Assembly (NCBI RefSeq): GCF_033439725.1 | Contig: NW_026944387.1 | Span: 2,914,001-2,978,000, forward strand | DNA: 64,000 nucleotides | Source of the DNA: Neurospora tetraspora | Taxonomy: Eukaryota > Ascomycota > Sordariomycetes > Sordariales > Sordariaceae | Direction: 5' to 3' | Shown: in pieces, positions 1-12,549 of the stretch | Numbering within the stretch: position 1 is the stretch's first letter | Layout: each line of letters begins with the position of its first letter | Made by a program: the position numbers and the translations under genes | The notes under the pieces: generated by a model | Database searches by the model: none | Seen by the model: only the letters and a program-made list of their open reading frames with translations | What the model was told of the DNA's origin: nothing

Positions 1-2
1 AG

Positions 3-1786
3 AACACAATCAAGTCGCTCCTGAAACTCGAGGCCAACAAGGTGTGCGCTGACTGCAAGCGCAACAAGCGTAAGTTTCTGCTGGGAATCTGACAATGCCA
101 ACGTACCACTAGGCGTTCATTACCAGGCCAGGTTACTGAGAATGTTGCATACACACAGATCCACGATGGGCCAGCTGGAACCTCGGCGTCTTTATCTGCA
201 TTCGCTGCTCGGGCATTCACCGTGGAATGGGTACACATATCAGCCGTGTCAAGTCCGTTGATCTCGATGCTTGGACCGACGAACAGCTACAGAGCGTCTT
301 GAACTGGGGAAATGCTCGCGCCAACAAGTACTGGGAGGCCAAGCTGGCTCAGGGCCACGTGCCCTCGGAATCGAAAATCGAGAACTTTATTCGCACCAAG
401 TATGAGCTCAAGAGATGGGTAATGGATGGCCCGATGCCAGATCCCTCGACACTGGACGCGGAGGGTGACGATGATGTCCCTCTGAGCGTGGTGAAGGAGA
501 AGCAGACTCTGGAGAGAAACGGGTCTCTTCGTAGCCAGTCCAGCACCCCGACTGCGGCCTCACGATCTGTCCCCGCCCCTATTCCGGCCCCGGCCCCCGT
601 ACCCGACCTCATCGGTGCCGACCCGATTCCGCTTAGAGCCAGCACTACCGGACCGACAGCCTCGAAGGTGCCCCCGAAGGCCGAGCCTGCCCCGCCCAAG
701 GCCACGAGCTCGAATGCTTCGCTTTTGGGACTGGATTTCTTCGGCACGGAAACTGCAGCGCCCCCAAGACCCGCTAGTACGACGGGTACTTCGGGTGGTG
801 CAAGCCAGTCGCGTCCCGATTTGAAGCAGTCTATCCTCTCTCTTTATGCCAGCGCACCTCGCCCACAGCAGCAAGCCACGCCCTCACACTCACACTCCGG
901 ATCTTTTAGTGGAATGAGCGGCATGTCCTCCCCGAACATGTCCCAGACCCAAAATGCTTTTGGTGGGCTTAATGATGCTTTCAGCAGCCTCAGTTTCAAC
1001 AGCCAACCATCCCCTAAGCCCGTTCAAAACGATGCCTTTGCTAGTCTTGGTAGCTTCGGGTCTCCCCGACCCTCGTCCCAGACTAGCAGCAATGCCTTCT
1101 CAGGCCTAAGCGGCGGCAGCTTTTTCGATTCTAAACCCGCCACATCCTCCCACCAACCTAAGCAGTCCATCAGCAGCCCACTGGGCTTCTCATCGACTCC
1201 TTCTCCTGCTCCAGCCTCTAAGCCGGCGCCGGCTTCCTCCGCCCTCGGTGACCTGTTCGACTTCTCTACGCCAGCCACTACTACTACCGCTCCTCCCCCG
1301 GCCGCCGCCCCGAAGCCTTCTTCTGACTTCAGCTCCGCATTCAACCTTTCCAAGCCCGCCGCAACCACTCCTGCCCCCCAAGCCGCTACTTCAACAACAC
1401 CAAACCCTCTTGCCTCTATCGCGACCACTAATGCCTGGTCCGATGCAGGTGTATGGGGTTCCAACGAGTGGGCCTCCGCCCCTGAGCCCCCTAAGCCTGC
1501 GGCTCCTGAGCCGCCCAAGCCAGCACCTGTCACCTCTATCCCTCTTTCTAACGATTTCGGATGGGGCAGCAGCACCACCACCTCCTCCACTACCGGCGGC
1601 TCCTTCGCAAGCCAACCTATCGTCCCCAGTGCTTCGGGTGGCTTTGCGCCTGCGCCCAAGGTGGCCGCGGATGAGGAGTTTGGGGGCTGGATGAGCAGCA
1701 CCACTACACCAGCTGCTACCAGCGGATCCAAGCCGGCAGCCGGGTTTGGTGGTAGTGACGACCTGTTCTCGAACGTCTGGCAATGA
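3..1786 (+). CDS. AGE2: ArfGAP, Age2/SMAP type (5' partial)
   Basis: GTPase-activating protein for Arf, expected to act in post-Golgi and endosomal vesicle traffic. The start lies upstream of the window. Two exons are visible: 3-69 and 159-1786, split by a GT-AG intron at 70-158. Splicing joins a codon to give HPRWASWNLGVF, which completes the zinc finger: CADC in exon 1 and CIRC in exon 2 (C-x2-C-x17-C-x2-C), followed by IHRGMGTH, which holds the catalytic arginine. The ArfGAP domain is about the first 110 of 564 visible residues. The rest is low-complexity Pro/Ser/Ala/Thr sequence with short DLFDF, NAFGGL and DAFASL motifs that could bind coat or endocytic adaptors (inference). The zinc finger at the extreme N-terminus with a disordered tail fits Age2/SMAP better than Gcs1 or Glo3; the subfamily is less certain than the family. 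Confidence 0.92.
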
Positions 1787-2808
1787 AAGGCCTAGAACGG
1801 GCTGTCAGGGATCTTCGGTCTGGGGTTCAGGGATAACTGGATGCAGGGGACTGGGGTCTTTGTTTTGTTGCGAGACGCCCCTGTCCTCGCGCCTGATGCC
1901 GACTCTATAAATATATAATTAAACGGGAAGGGGATGCTGTCAACGAGCACCATGTCATTGTTATGCTTGTGGGAGTCTGATCTGTTGTTAAAAGTTAGAC
2001 AAATGATGGTTTATGCAAAGACAAATAGGGAAAGGTGGACAACGCATAGTCAGATTCACATTAGCAAGTCATGTTCTGCTTTAGTATAATTACGTTCTAG
2101 ACAACAGGCGGTTGTTCGTTGGTAGGGCAAAAGTAATGAGCTTTTATACAAGGACCTACCTTTCATTGTAAGATGTGTGTTGGATTCTGATTTCGAAATG
2201 GCAAGATGGGACTAGAGAAAACGATTTCTGGTTCATGTGTACGAATAACATGGTAAAGTACTCGAAACCGACCCCCAATAAAACAAGCAAAATCCAACCG
2301 TTAACGCCATTGCTATGCCTCGGAATCTACCCGCCTGTTGTCGAGACAAAACATTAAACCCAGTCCTTGAAACAGTAGCCACACATCATTCGCCGACAGC
2401 CCGCCGAAACACGTACGGTCCTCCGTAACCTCCCAGCCTCCAACCCAACCTGCATTATCCTTCTTCTACAGTACGCGATGTACCGAAGCGAGTCTCCAGG
2501 AGAACGTGAGTGCGCATCGCCTTGGCCAAGCTCTCCAGCATCCAACAAGCCATCCGGCCATTTTCTCGTCCCGACGTCCAAGATCGCTCGCACCCGTCTC
2601 ATCATCCCTCGCATTTGCCGTCATTTCATCCGTTCAACCCTCTCCATCCTTTTTTTCCTTGTGTTTTAGTGAATCACTCGACACGGAAAGCCTCCCCATA
2701 TTCCTTTCCTTTCCGGGCATGTATTTGCATCTCGAAGGCCCGCCGAGCCGATAGACCAATGTCGAAGGGTAACCCGAACACGTCGGACATTTTCGAAACC
2801 GTGTTCAT
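1787..2808. other. Convergent intergenic region, ArfGAP / SFT1
   Basis: This is the 3' flank of two converging genes. A TATAAATATATAATT stretch lies near 1,905 and may be part of the ArfGAP 3' UTR. Short open frames here show no protein-like composition, and I see no RNA gene or repeat. Confidence 0.6.
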
Positions 2809-3228
2809 TTAACCAAGAAAAAGCCGGTAAAGATAGTAAATAACCAAGAAGCTCCCGATAAGAATGCCCGAGAGCTTGAGAATGGCGACCTTGTTCCCCG
2901 ACGCGGCCATGCGGCCTAGGCGGGTGGCGGAGCCTTTGAGCTGAGAGCCCATGGAGGAGAAGGTATCGGTCTTTTTGTTGGTAAGTGTTGTTAGTCGGCT
3001 GTGATGTGTTGGACGGATGGTTGGGGAAAGAAAGAAAAAAGAAGGAAGCGGGGGAAGGGAAGGGAAGGGAAGGGAAGGGAAGGGAAACCGTACCGTTTGG
3101 TCAATGACTTCGTGGTTGCGCGCTTGGTCATAAATGTCTATGGTCACGCCTCGGAGGGCAGAGACCTTGGAGGCTAGCTCGTCGAGGCGCGCATTGTTTT
3201 GGCGCTCGCGCTCGTAGTTGGCGGACAT
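2809..3228 (-). CDS. SFT1: Sft1/Bet1-family Qc-SNARE
   Basis: Tail-anchored SNARE of the Golgi, predicted to act in intra-Golgi and endosome-to-Golgi fusion. The frame stays open over 139 codons, but the middle 41 codons are a run of Phe/Pro/Ser/Leu that no SNARE has. They are best read as a 123-bp intron (2971-3093; donor GTACGG, acceptor AAG) whose length is a multiple of three. Splicing exons 3228-3094 and 2970-2809 gives 98 residues, the length of yeast Sft1 (97). The product has an N-terminal heptad region (RLDELASKVSALRGVTIDIYDQ), the rest of the SNARE motif to about residue 72, and one C-terminal membrane segment (ILKLSGILIGSFLVIYYLYRLF). Bet1 proteins are longer, with a disordered N-terminus, so Sft1 is the better assignment. 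The acceptor is AAG rather than the usual YAG, a minor doubt. Confidence 0.85.
   Translation of the reverse strand: MSANYERERQNNARLDELASKVSALRGVTIDIYDQARNHEVIDQTVRFPFPSLPFPSLPPLPSFFFLSPTIRPTHHSRLTTLTNKKTDTFSSMGSQLKGSATRLGRMAASGNKVAILKLSGILIGSFLVIYYLYRLFLG
3052..3086. repeat. (GGGAA)7 microsatellite in the SFT1 intron
   Basis: Seven uninterrupted GGGAA units. On the coding strand this is (TTCCC)7, starting a few bases after the 5' splice site of the SFT1 intron. Confidence 0.95.
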
Positions 3229-4405
3229 TTTGATGATGGTAGTGGGTTTGTGTTGCGGTTGCGGTTGTGGTTAGGGGGGCGCTATGTGTGTTGCGACTCG
3301 CTCAGCGGGCGTGTTGGAGGTTCAGTCGTCGCAGTTGAGTATCGGGTTGCTAGGAACTCGGTATTATGGCGGGATTTCGTATGTTCGTATGGAATATAAC
3401 GCGGTGATGTGTCGCGCGCGCGCGTGTAGGCTTCGGTGTCTCGCAGTGTCTGTTGTCCTTGTGAAGCCGTGGTGTTGGTGTTGTTGCCGAGTGCTATGGA
3501 GATGTTCGAAAGGGGGTTGCACTTCTTGATGTACTTGTATACACCAGCCACAGCCATGGCCCTGCCAGTCGCGAATGATGTCAGTTTCCACCATTTACGT
3601 GTGGCTGCGCGTAAAGCACTTGCATGGCCAATGCGGGGTCCTTTTTTTGGGCGGAGCCTGCTTGAGCCTTCCGTTGCTCGTGGTCCACCGCGACTTTTGG
3701 CCCGTCAGTGTCAACGACGAACACCCGCTCCGCCCGCTGGACAAGGGGTTTTCAGAGGCACTGCAGGGCAGGAACGGAGCACTGCACTGCCCAGCGCTTG
3801 CCCAGCCCATCCCAGCGGTTCCAGTGATGATGGCTTTTGCGAGGGACCAGAGTGCTGCAGTTCTCACATGACGCGCGGCACGAGCTCCCGCTTCCATTTC
3901 CAAGTACTTCCAGTTCCACCCGTCATCCAATCTTGGCTGTGATCCCATGTTTGACCTCGCTCACTATAGCTGCAATCTGTGAAGAAGAGTAAAAGAACAA
4001 AGGCCCCCAAAACCGAATACATTTGAACAAGCCATCCTCCGGAAAAGAAGATCGTTCCATCACGGACAAAAGTGACCCCAAGGATCTCCCCAGCAATCTT
4101 GACAAACCGCCAGTGTGGGGACGCCCAGGTACCAACCTCGCATTTACACCACTGAATTGCAGTCTCCAAGGAATTGACTGGGCTGACCTGCTTACCTGCT
4201 TGCCTGCCAGTCTGCCTGCAGGCATTGATCGGCCAGTGTTTCCCGAGAACTGACTCTGACGAACTCCCTCTCTTTCTTCCTAATATTTTGCTATCGCTTC
4301 AGTTGTCGCATTTCCACGACATTCTCACCGTAGCCGCTCTACACGCCCTCGCCCTCCGAGACCCGCGCCAGTCTGCTATAGGGATTCCCGCTTCGACACA
4401 CCAAG
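3229..4405. promoter_or_regulatory. Divergent promoter region, SFT1 / YSC84-LSB3
   Basis: A 1.2-kb stretch between divergent start codons that must hold both promoters and 5' UTRs. It contains an alternating (CG)6 run at about 3,413-3,424, roughly 190 bp upstream of the SFT1 start. Open frames here on both strands look like chance frames in GC-rich DNA. Confidence 0.55.
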
Positions 4406-5861
4406 ATGGGTATCAACAACCCTCTTCCGTCGTCACTTTCGTGTAAGTTTGTGTCCCGGAGTTCCCGTGCTGTCCAGAGCCCGACCCCGCAACTCCCATT
4501 TGCTTCGCCAAATCCGACGACTGACACGTCTATAACCAGCGGAATGTAAGAAGTGCGGCAAGATCCTCGCCTCCTTCATCGAGCCCAAACAAGCCTTTGG
4601 TCCCGACAAGGTGATACCGCCATCTGTGCTCGCGAACGCCAAGGTACGAAACAGCATCTGGAACCTCGATGAAAGCTACCAGGTGGTTAACGTTCTCCTA
4701 GGGTCTTGCTATCCTCACAGTCATCAAAGCTGGTTTCCTCGGGTCTGCCCGTTTTGGTAGCGGTCTGGTAGTCGCCCGCCTCCCCGACGGCAGCTGGTCT
4801 GCACCCACCGCCATTGCTACGGGTGGTGCCGGCTTCGGCGGTCAGATCGGTTTCGAGCTTACAGACTTCGTCTTCATTCTCAACGATGCGAGCGCCGTAA
4901 AAACCTTCGCCCAGGCTGGATCACTTACACTTGGTGGTAACGTTTCGGTCGCGGCGGGGCCTGTCGGTAGAAATGCTGAGGCCGCCGGAGCCGCCTCGCT
5001 GAGAAGCGTAGCGGGCATCTTCAGTTACTCCAAGACCAAGGGCTTGTTTGCTGGCGTGTCTCTCGAAGGTTCTATGATAATCGAGCGGAAAGACGCCAAT
5101 GCGAAGCTCTATGGTCGTCAGGTTTCCGCCAAGGAGCTCCTTTCGGGAGCCGAGCGCCCCCCGCCGCAAGCCGCTCCTCTTCTCAGCATTCTCAATTCAC
5201 GGACCTTTGCCGGCATGTCCTCTGGGTCTTTCGACGACCGGATGTATAACGATCAGCCCGTCTACGACAACACCCATGACAGCGTGGTATGGGGCAACAA
5301 GACAGGAAATGCCTACGGCGAGGGCCAAACCCGCGATTCCGGCTATGCGGCATCATCGGGAGGAGGACAAGCACATGACGAATTTGGCCGCCCCAAGCGC
5401 GCTTCCACGTGGCAGGATGATGTGTACGATCAGCAGCCTCGTGGCTTCGCGAATAACAGGTCATCCGTCCAGTACGGCCAGAACGGCGCCAATGGAGGTG
5501 GGTATAGCGGCGGTTACGGCGCGGCAGCGGCCCAGGATGCGGCCGCCGAGAAGAAGGCTGGCCCGGGGCGGCCGGCCGCACCGAAGCCGAACTACGCGAG
5601 CAAACAAGCTCTGATGAAGAAGAACGAGGCTGTTGCTCTTTACACATTTAATGCGGACCAGCCTGGAGATTTGGGTTTCCAAAAGGGCGAGATGATCACT
5701 ATCCTCAAGAAGACCGAGAGTGATAACGATTGGTGGTAAGTACACATCGTGGCACATTTTAATGGCATTGGCTTCGTATTACTAACGTGTTTCATAGGAC
5801 TGGTATGATCGGCACAAGGCATGGCACTTTCCCCAGCAACTACGTAAAGATGATTGAGTAA
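4406..5861 (+). CDS. LSB3: Ysc84/Lsb3 (SH3YL1-type) SYLF plus SH3 protein
   Basis: Actin-patch and endocytosis protein: an N-terminal SYLF/Ysc84 domain that binds lipid and actin, and a C-terminal SH3 domain that binds proline-rich partners. Four exons (4406-4442, 4540-4643, 4702-5735, 5798-5861) give 412 residues. Introns are 97, 58 and 62 bp, and the last has an ACTAAC branch site at 5781-5786. The product starts MGINNPLPSSLSSECKKCGK, and the SYLF domain fills about residues 1-220 (GLAILTVIKAGFLGSARFGSG, then GGAGFGGQIGFELTDFVFIL). A disordered Gly/Ala/Tyr-rich linker follows. The SH3 domain occupies residues 356-412, with the ALYTF, DWW and FPSNYV signatures split by the last intron. The start is fixed by the conserved N-terminus immediately before intron 1. 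Confidence 0.95.
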
Positions 5862-8800
5862 GGAGAAGAAGTGGATATACCCAGGCAGAGAGGCTACGGC
5901 AGACGACCTACGACGACTTCTCGGTGAATCAGCCTAAACTTTTGAACACATCCGCGTGCGCAAGCACATGAGGAGAACCACAACACAAGCCACATGAGCG
6001 GACTACCCTAGTTGGGTAAAACCGGGGTTGTTACGTTCATTGGCCCTTACGACTTTCTTGAGCTATCTTGCTCCGTTTCTATCCCCGGCGTTCTCTTCTC
6101 TAACGATCACATGCATGGAATTGGGTTTACTTTCTTGTCTCTACGTTTCTACGTTTCTACATCTCTTTTGGGCGTTTTGGGCTTTTCATCAAGACGGAGG
6201 ATCAGCAATTTAGTGAGGTCCCAGGTTGAGATATGTTTGGACTGAGTGAAAGGGGAGCAGGGCGATGTTTGGTCTAATCAGACTGTGCGGCGGTACGCGT
6301 TTGGAAAGCAAGCAGAAAGACGTTGGACCGAACTGAACCCTAATGAAAAATATTAGTAAACATTGTTACTGAAGCATCTCCACACATCCGATGGGCTCGC
6401 ACGAGGGTGGGCGGGGAATCATATACCGTGAACTATTGCTTGCTTCTTTCCCGCCTCAACATTTCCCATCTGTCTTGCATGGAAGCTTTTTTAGCCGTCA
6501 ACAAACAGCAGTATGAGCAACGTTATCCAAGGAACAGTACGTAGCATCAGCACTTCAACAAATCATCCCATAAATGGTCCTCAAGATATGGGCATTATCA
6601 TGTGTCAAACGCAAAATGCCACGTAGTCGACACACATATACCGGTGAGTAAAGAGGGCGAGACTCATCCTGTCGTATGACCTCGATGAAGAAAGAGCACT
6701 ATTACTCTTCGTAACCCTCATGCAGATCGTACTGGACATAGCTCGCTTCCAGAGAATAACGCCTTTCAAAATACAAGGGCGCGCAACGCGCGGAGATGGT
6801 AATACCAAAACTGTGGCACGGCATATGACGGGCATAATAATCCCGTAGTTGTGCGACCCGAGGAAGAGCCAGTCTCGCCAGCGGGCTTTACCACCATAGT
6901 CAGACTACAGAGGGGATTCCAGTGTAACTTGCGCCCTAAGGTTCATCTCGATGATGCATAAGTGAAAGGCTAGACACCATTCTTGCTTGTGCGAGATTTG
7001 GGCTAACGTCTGATGGTCTTTCGCGAGCATTTATATGTGACGCATCTCGGTGGTTTGACGTCTCGTTTAAAGGTAGTTTGTTTCGCAGCCGAGAATCCAA
7101 AAGAGAAGATGACATGTCATGACTTTATGAAGGTGGCATTACTTGGTATTCCTTCATACAAATTGGGGTTTTCTCTATTTCCTGTTACTACGTGATAGTC
7201 AATTGTAGTATAGTGTGGTTTGTTATAAGAGCATATCCAGAACATGCCAATTTCTAGTCCCACTGACTAACCGAACCAATAAAGTTGATATCACCGCGCT
7301 TAGAGTCTCCTGCTCGGTTGCACAAAGATGGGATGATATCTCACTCGACGAGTTGACGTAAGTGGTTGAGGCTGAGCAGTTGCATACACTAGTTGATCTC
7401 ATCCCAACAGCCAAAACGATATCTCCCACCACCTTGGTGAATCATCGCCATCACCCATCACGATGAAGGGATAAAGCAGAGAAACTGATAGGCCACTGTT
7501 CCTATCACCCACCTCGCCCTGATTCTTGAGCAGTTCGTATCAATTTTTGGAAAAGACACTTTCCTCGCTTGTAACCCTCCATGAATTTAACGCAGTCCGT
7601 TTCGCCACCACGTAAACTGGTTCAGAACCTTCGTCCAACGATCGATAAGCAAGCGAATAATAAAGGGTTCAAAATCCAAGCATTCATCGAACACGATAAT
7701 CTCGCTCCTCATAATTTGCATTCCATCACATTCTCGAAGTGAAAAGTGAAAGTTCACATCTCGACGAGCATCGCCTCCGATATCGCACGCCAAGCCACCC
7801 TCGGGTGTGTGTGTTAGCAAGAGGACGGGCTTCTAGAATACTTCTATGCAGTTGTTGGGTTGGTTGTGTACGTCAAGTTAAAGGGCGGGCCGGAAATAAC
7901 ACTGGCTCGTTGGATCTCTTTCTCTCGAGTGGGTGTCGTTATCATTCAAACATGTGATGAGACTGACCAATAGGCGGTTGGAAGAGCTGCACATGTTTCC
8001 GGACGGTTTCCGGCTGCCGGAGTGATTCCGGGTTTTGAATGGAAACAAGTACCGGTAGTACGTACAATACAAAGATAGGTATCAACCTTGACTGGTTTCG
8101 ATTGGCGACAGAATCAAGGAATGAGGAACCAAAGTGGCTGGCTCAACCTTTCTCTCTGCTTGTTGTGTTGTTGAAAGACACGCCGTTTTCACATGCTTCA
8201 ATGAATGGTCCCTGAGAAAGACTGGACTCGGGCTTGTCACAAGGGAAAAAGCGGGTCGAATTCCGCGCCGCGGTGACGGGTAGTGTACCTTCACGTCCCG
8301 ACGATGGTTTCGGACCTTGGTCCGTCGGTAGTCGAACATCACGTCTGTGCTATGAACGGCTACTATGTATAGACCACAGCCTTTGCACGTGCAATCATCG
8401 GTGGTGTGTAAACTCCGGCCCCTATGATGAGGTTGGGTGAATCGGTCGATAATGTGTAGTGGTAAGGATACATTGGATGGTCTGCCTAAATCATGGCATG
8501 TTGCCGCTTCTTTCAGTCAAAAGGGAAACACTCACCGAGAAGCTCGTTCCTTTTTTCATTCACAGATATCAGTTGCAGCGGTTGGGTGTCATATTGCGTC
8601 TAGATCGCAGATCTGTGAGCCGGTTATAGGAAGGGAGCTGCTCGATAAGCGACGGCAAAGAGATGCTCAAGCAGTAGACCCTATAATAGACGCCACAAAC
8701 AGCCCGAGAGGTCGCCCCTGATAACGAATTCAGGGAAGTGATTGATTGATGGACTGCCAGATAGTGAGATAGTGTACCCGGAGCATGCCAGCGGGACGGG

Positions 8801-10945
8801 ACTGCATGTAGTGCAATGCAGGGGCAAATGCCGTGAAAGAAGGGCCGAAGATGAACTCCCTTGCATGAGGCCTCATATGATACTGTTGGTGTTTGGTACA
8901 CTTGTACGTAGCAAGTGTAGTGTAGTATCGGCCGTAGTGGTTGTAACGTAGCCCCGAGAGTTCACCGGTGGCCCACCGAACGGGAGCTGCTAATGCCTTT
9001 TTGCGATTTGCGTCCATGCGGCAACTTGTTCGTGAAGTTTTTCTCGTAGGGCTGATGATGAGAACGGCAACGACGGGAACGGCATCAGAGGCAGGAAAGT
9101 TCATAGCACCCCGTAACTCCGCCGGGAATATCCCCGGCGAGAGGCCATGGACCCAAATGTCAATCAAAGCCTCCGCGGAAGAGTCCCAGGTGTGAATAGG
9201 TAGTATGAGGGCGCCGTCTGGTCTAAAAGTTCAGCTTCTGAAGGTTATCGCATGTTCCCCACCTGCACAACGCAGGAGGCAGCTCGCCCACATCTGGCGG
9301 TGTGTTTAGAAATTTCTGATCCAGGGCTCTTTTGTATTTGCTGCAGAATAATGACTCAAGCATTGAGATGGAAAAGACTCTGATATCGACGTCCCGTTTC
9401 ACTGAAGGAAAAGGGCCGGCTAGAGTGGAGGACTGAGAGAAAAACTTTGTTCGGTCGCTCGTGTTTACGACGAATCTGGATCTTGGTTGGAGCTCGCTTC
9501 CAACTTTACCTCGTCTTAGCTTTGAAGGTTAACGCCCGGGAGATCGACAAGTGCGGCGGTGATAATGGCCAATCGGCTCTGTGTCAAAGCCACCGATGGT
9601 CGGAAAATGTGATGTTGGTTTTGTTCTTGTTGGTGGTAGGAGGGTGGTTAGTTGATAAAACATGATCAAACACCCGCTGCCAGCTGTCCATGGCTCCTTC
9701 CACTTCTTGTCGGTGAATCACGCTCGTCGCATGATTGCTTCTTCGCCGCCGAGATTGAAGGAAGGGACGAACAGGCAACGGGGCGATCTGGTTCCTGTCT
9801 CGAATGGAGCCCTGAAGCCTGAAGCATCTAGGCTTCCCGCTGGAGCAGCGGTTTATACCCGGTTTCGTGGCTCGGCGTCAGTCGGCATCGTCTACCGCGT
9901 TTCGGACAAGGGCCCCACCAGCCCACTTTGCCGCAACCGGGACCCTCGTTTGGCTCCGGCATCCGACGCCAGAGTCGCAGATGAACATTTCATGCGTACC
10001 TGACAGGGCTGCGAGCGTTCTGATTTGCCGATGGAACCGTGTTGCAACTGCAAAAACGGCTGATGCCTCGACCTGCTTGACTGACATCTGCATCCCGATG
10101 ATTCGAGTTTCCGTCAATGGCGCCATGATCACCATTCTAGGACAGAGGGGTTCAGTGCCAGGGAGAATCGACAGAGAATCGCCAACACATGCTCATAGCG
10201 TAACAAGCAGAGCTCAACGTGTTGGGCTTCTGAAACCCAACAAGCACTTCTTATCATCAATTGTTAGCTCGTGACCAGCATGTTATCAAAACGGCATCGC
10301 GCTTCTCTTCGCCAATGTTTGATGACAATGACAGGCACCTGTGATTGGTCTCAGCGGCGTTGTTTGCCGGTGTCGACGCTAAGTTGTGGTGTCCATCCTA
10401 ACCAATTGGGGGAACTTCGGTGTACCCTCTCCCATGAGTCTATCCAGTGTGTAGAACTGCTGGCGTGGGGGGCATTTTTCAGTTTTTCGTTCACTCGTTC
10501 TAGAAGCTGATAAAGGTTCGTGGCTCCGTTAGTTCGACTCAGCAATCAGCGAGGCTGAGCATCTGACACAAAATGATTGTGGCATTTCGAGGTCTGACAG
10601 CCATACAATACCATGCCCGGGATTATGTGAGCCTTTGGGCCCTGATCGGCTCGCGTGCGAACACTGCAAGAGGGTTTGAAAAGATACCTCGAGTGAAGTG
10701 GAGAGTCTGCACTTGTACTACGGTACGTACCACGTGCATCTACCAAAACCCAGCATCTCGTAAGTTAATGCGCAAGGAGCGATACCTATTGCTTTCGGTG
10801 TGTGAGTGGTGGGAATAAAGAAGGGACCTTATTCCATGCTGATGTTAGTGTTGAGCAGACTAGCAAGCTAGTTGGAGTACTAACCCTATCGAGTAGCGAC
10901 CTCTTGGCGCCAGGTCCCCGCCGCCTCTTTTTCGACCCTTCCCTC
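5862..10945. other. 5.1-kb stretch without a recognisable gene
   Basis: Base composition is like the flanking genic DNA, not like the RIP blocks. Many short open frames exist on both strands; the longest are 135-145 codons (9867-10274 plus, 8730-9167 minus). None shows a known motif, a long run of sensible codons or a plausible splice structure linking neighbours. No tRNA-like A/B-box pair or tandem array was seen. It may hold a lineage-specific gene, a long non-coding RNA or decayed sequence. Confidence 0.45.
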
Positions 10946-10954
10946 GCGATTTTC
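10946..10954. repeat. Target-site duplication of the MULE (left)
   Basis: GCGATTTTC lies immediately before the left inverted repeat and is repeated exactly at 15,301-15,309. A 9-bp duplication is typical of Mutator-like elements. Confidence 0.92.
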
Positions 10955-11060
10955 TGCATTCTTTAGCTGGGTAGACTCAAATCTATGCGTGGATAGACTA
11001 AACTTACTTTTATCGCTGAGTAAGCTCAGCCGGCCAGCCTAGCCGCCTAGCCCAGCCTAG
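10955..11060 (+). repeat. MULE left terminal inverted repeat
   Basis: It aligns to the reverse complement of 15,196-15,300 over about 105 bp. Most mismatches are C/T or G/A, as expected from RIP. The inner part is built of short CCAGCCTAG/CCGCC-type repeats. Confidence 0.88.
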
Positions 11061-12549
11061 TATACTGTGTGCAATTGAGGCTATATAATTAATGCCCGCG
11101 CATTACTAGATTTACGTCGTTGGCGTTATTATTTTACGTGAAGTTATTTAGAGTTATTAATCTAATTAATTATTTACCATAGAGGGTGTTGATATGGTTA
11201 TTGCTATTATAACTACTATCTCCTTTGTTAATTCTATTGCTGCATATACTATACTTACTATACTTACTACGTAGAGTATACGTACCTACCTTAATTTTAA
11301 TACTTACTATATAAGTACTACCTAGAGTGTTGAGGCGGTTGGAGATTTGCCTTCTTGCTTAAGTCCCTTAATACTTACCCTCCCCCTCCCTTTCGTATAA
11401 GTATTAGAGGTAGTACTATAACTATAGGGGTTTAGTTATATTGTATTCTTAGTATAACGTAGCTTTAAGAATTATATTATAATTATAGAGGGAGGAGGAG
11501 CGAGGTCTAGGTTTTTAGGAGGCGCTTAAATAATAATAGAATTAATTAGCTTAGTATGATAATTTGTAATATAAATTGTAAAAATTTCCCTTACTTTTAA
11601 TCGGGTAGGTATATAACCCCTAAATTTAACCGTATTTAATACTTAATCCCTATATTAATTCTAATAATTATTTAAATTAGAAATAGGAAATTTAAATAGC
11701 TACCTAGTAAACGCTAGTATTTTATAATTAAATTAACGAAAGTTAATAGAGGTTAGTAAATATTAAAGTTAATTACTTAACGGGTATTGCTAAATTTGGG
11801 GATAAGGAGATAGGGAGGGCGTTAAAATTCTCTATAAAGGAATTAGAAGGTTAAAAAATAAAGGCGAGAGATTTAAAATTATGTATAGGAATATTAAAAA
11901 AAGCGGTAGGGCTAATATAAATCGAATTATAACCTTTATAATAGCGTTATTTAAATCCTTTTATATAATTTAGTTCGTTTATTATTAAATCCTTCTTTTA
12001 CTTCTACTACGAAATTATTTTTGGTAGGCTAGCGCCCTTTTTTTTCTTTAAGTATTTTATTATATTGCCCGGCGGGGCAGTTCGCTATAAAAAAGTATAT
12101 GGCGGTTATTATATTAGTTGCAATTAATAGGCGTGGTAGTAGCGGGCGCGGCGGTAGCGGGCTAAATAGGTTGGGTAAATCCTTAATTATTTTCGACATT
12201 ATATAGTTTATAAATTTCCGAATTTATAAAGTTTTGTCCCGATATTTTACGTATATAATTTATAAAATTTAGGTCGGGGATAGTTATTTATCGTCGGCAG
12301 CTAGGTAGGGAGGTAGGGTTTTAAATAGTATAAATACGCTATTTAATTTTGGTTAAGTTTGTATTGCCGTTTAATTTTAATTATTAGTGTGTATTTATAT
12401 CCTTTATAGCTAGTATTAACGGAGCATCTATTTGTAATAATTTTAATATGAAATATTTATAGGGTAAATTATATCAAGTTGTAAATACCTTCTTATAGTT
12501 AGTAATTAGGTCTTAATAAGAGGTTTTTAATTAGTTGTTATAAGTATAG

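Noticed and set aside
227-1786. ArfGAP starting at ATG 227
   Set aside because: This would cut off half of the zinc finger. The upstream exon and spliced codon restore a complete domain.
10500-10570. Possible tRNA (GTTCGACTC near 10,530)
   Set aside because: No matching acceptor stem, D arm or A box in the expected positions.
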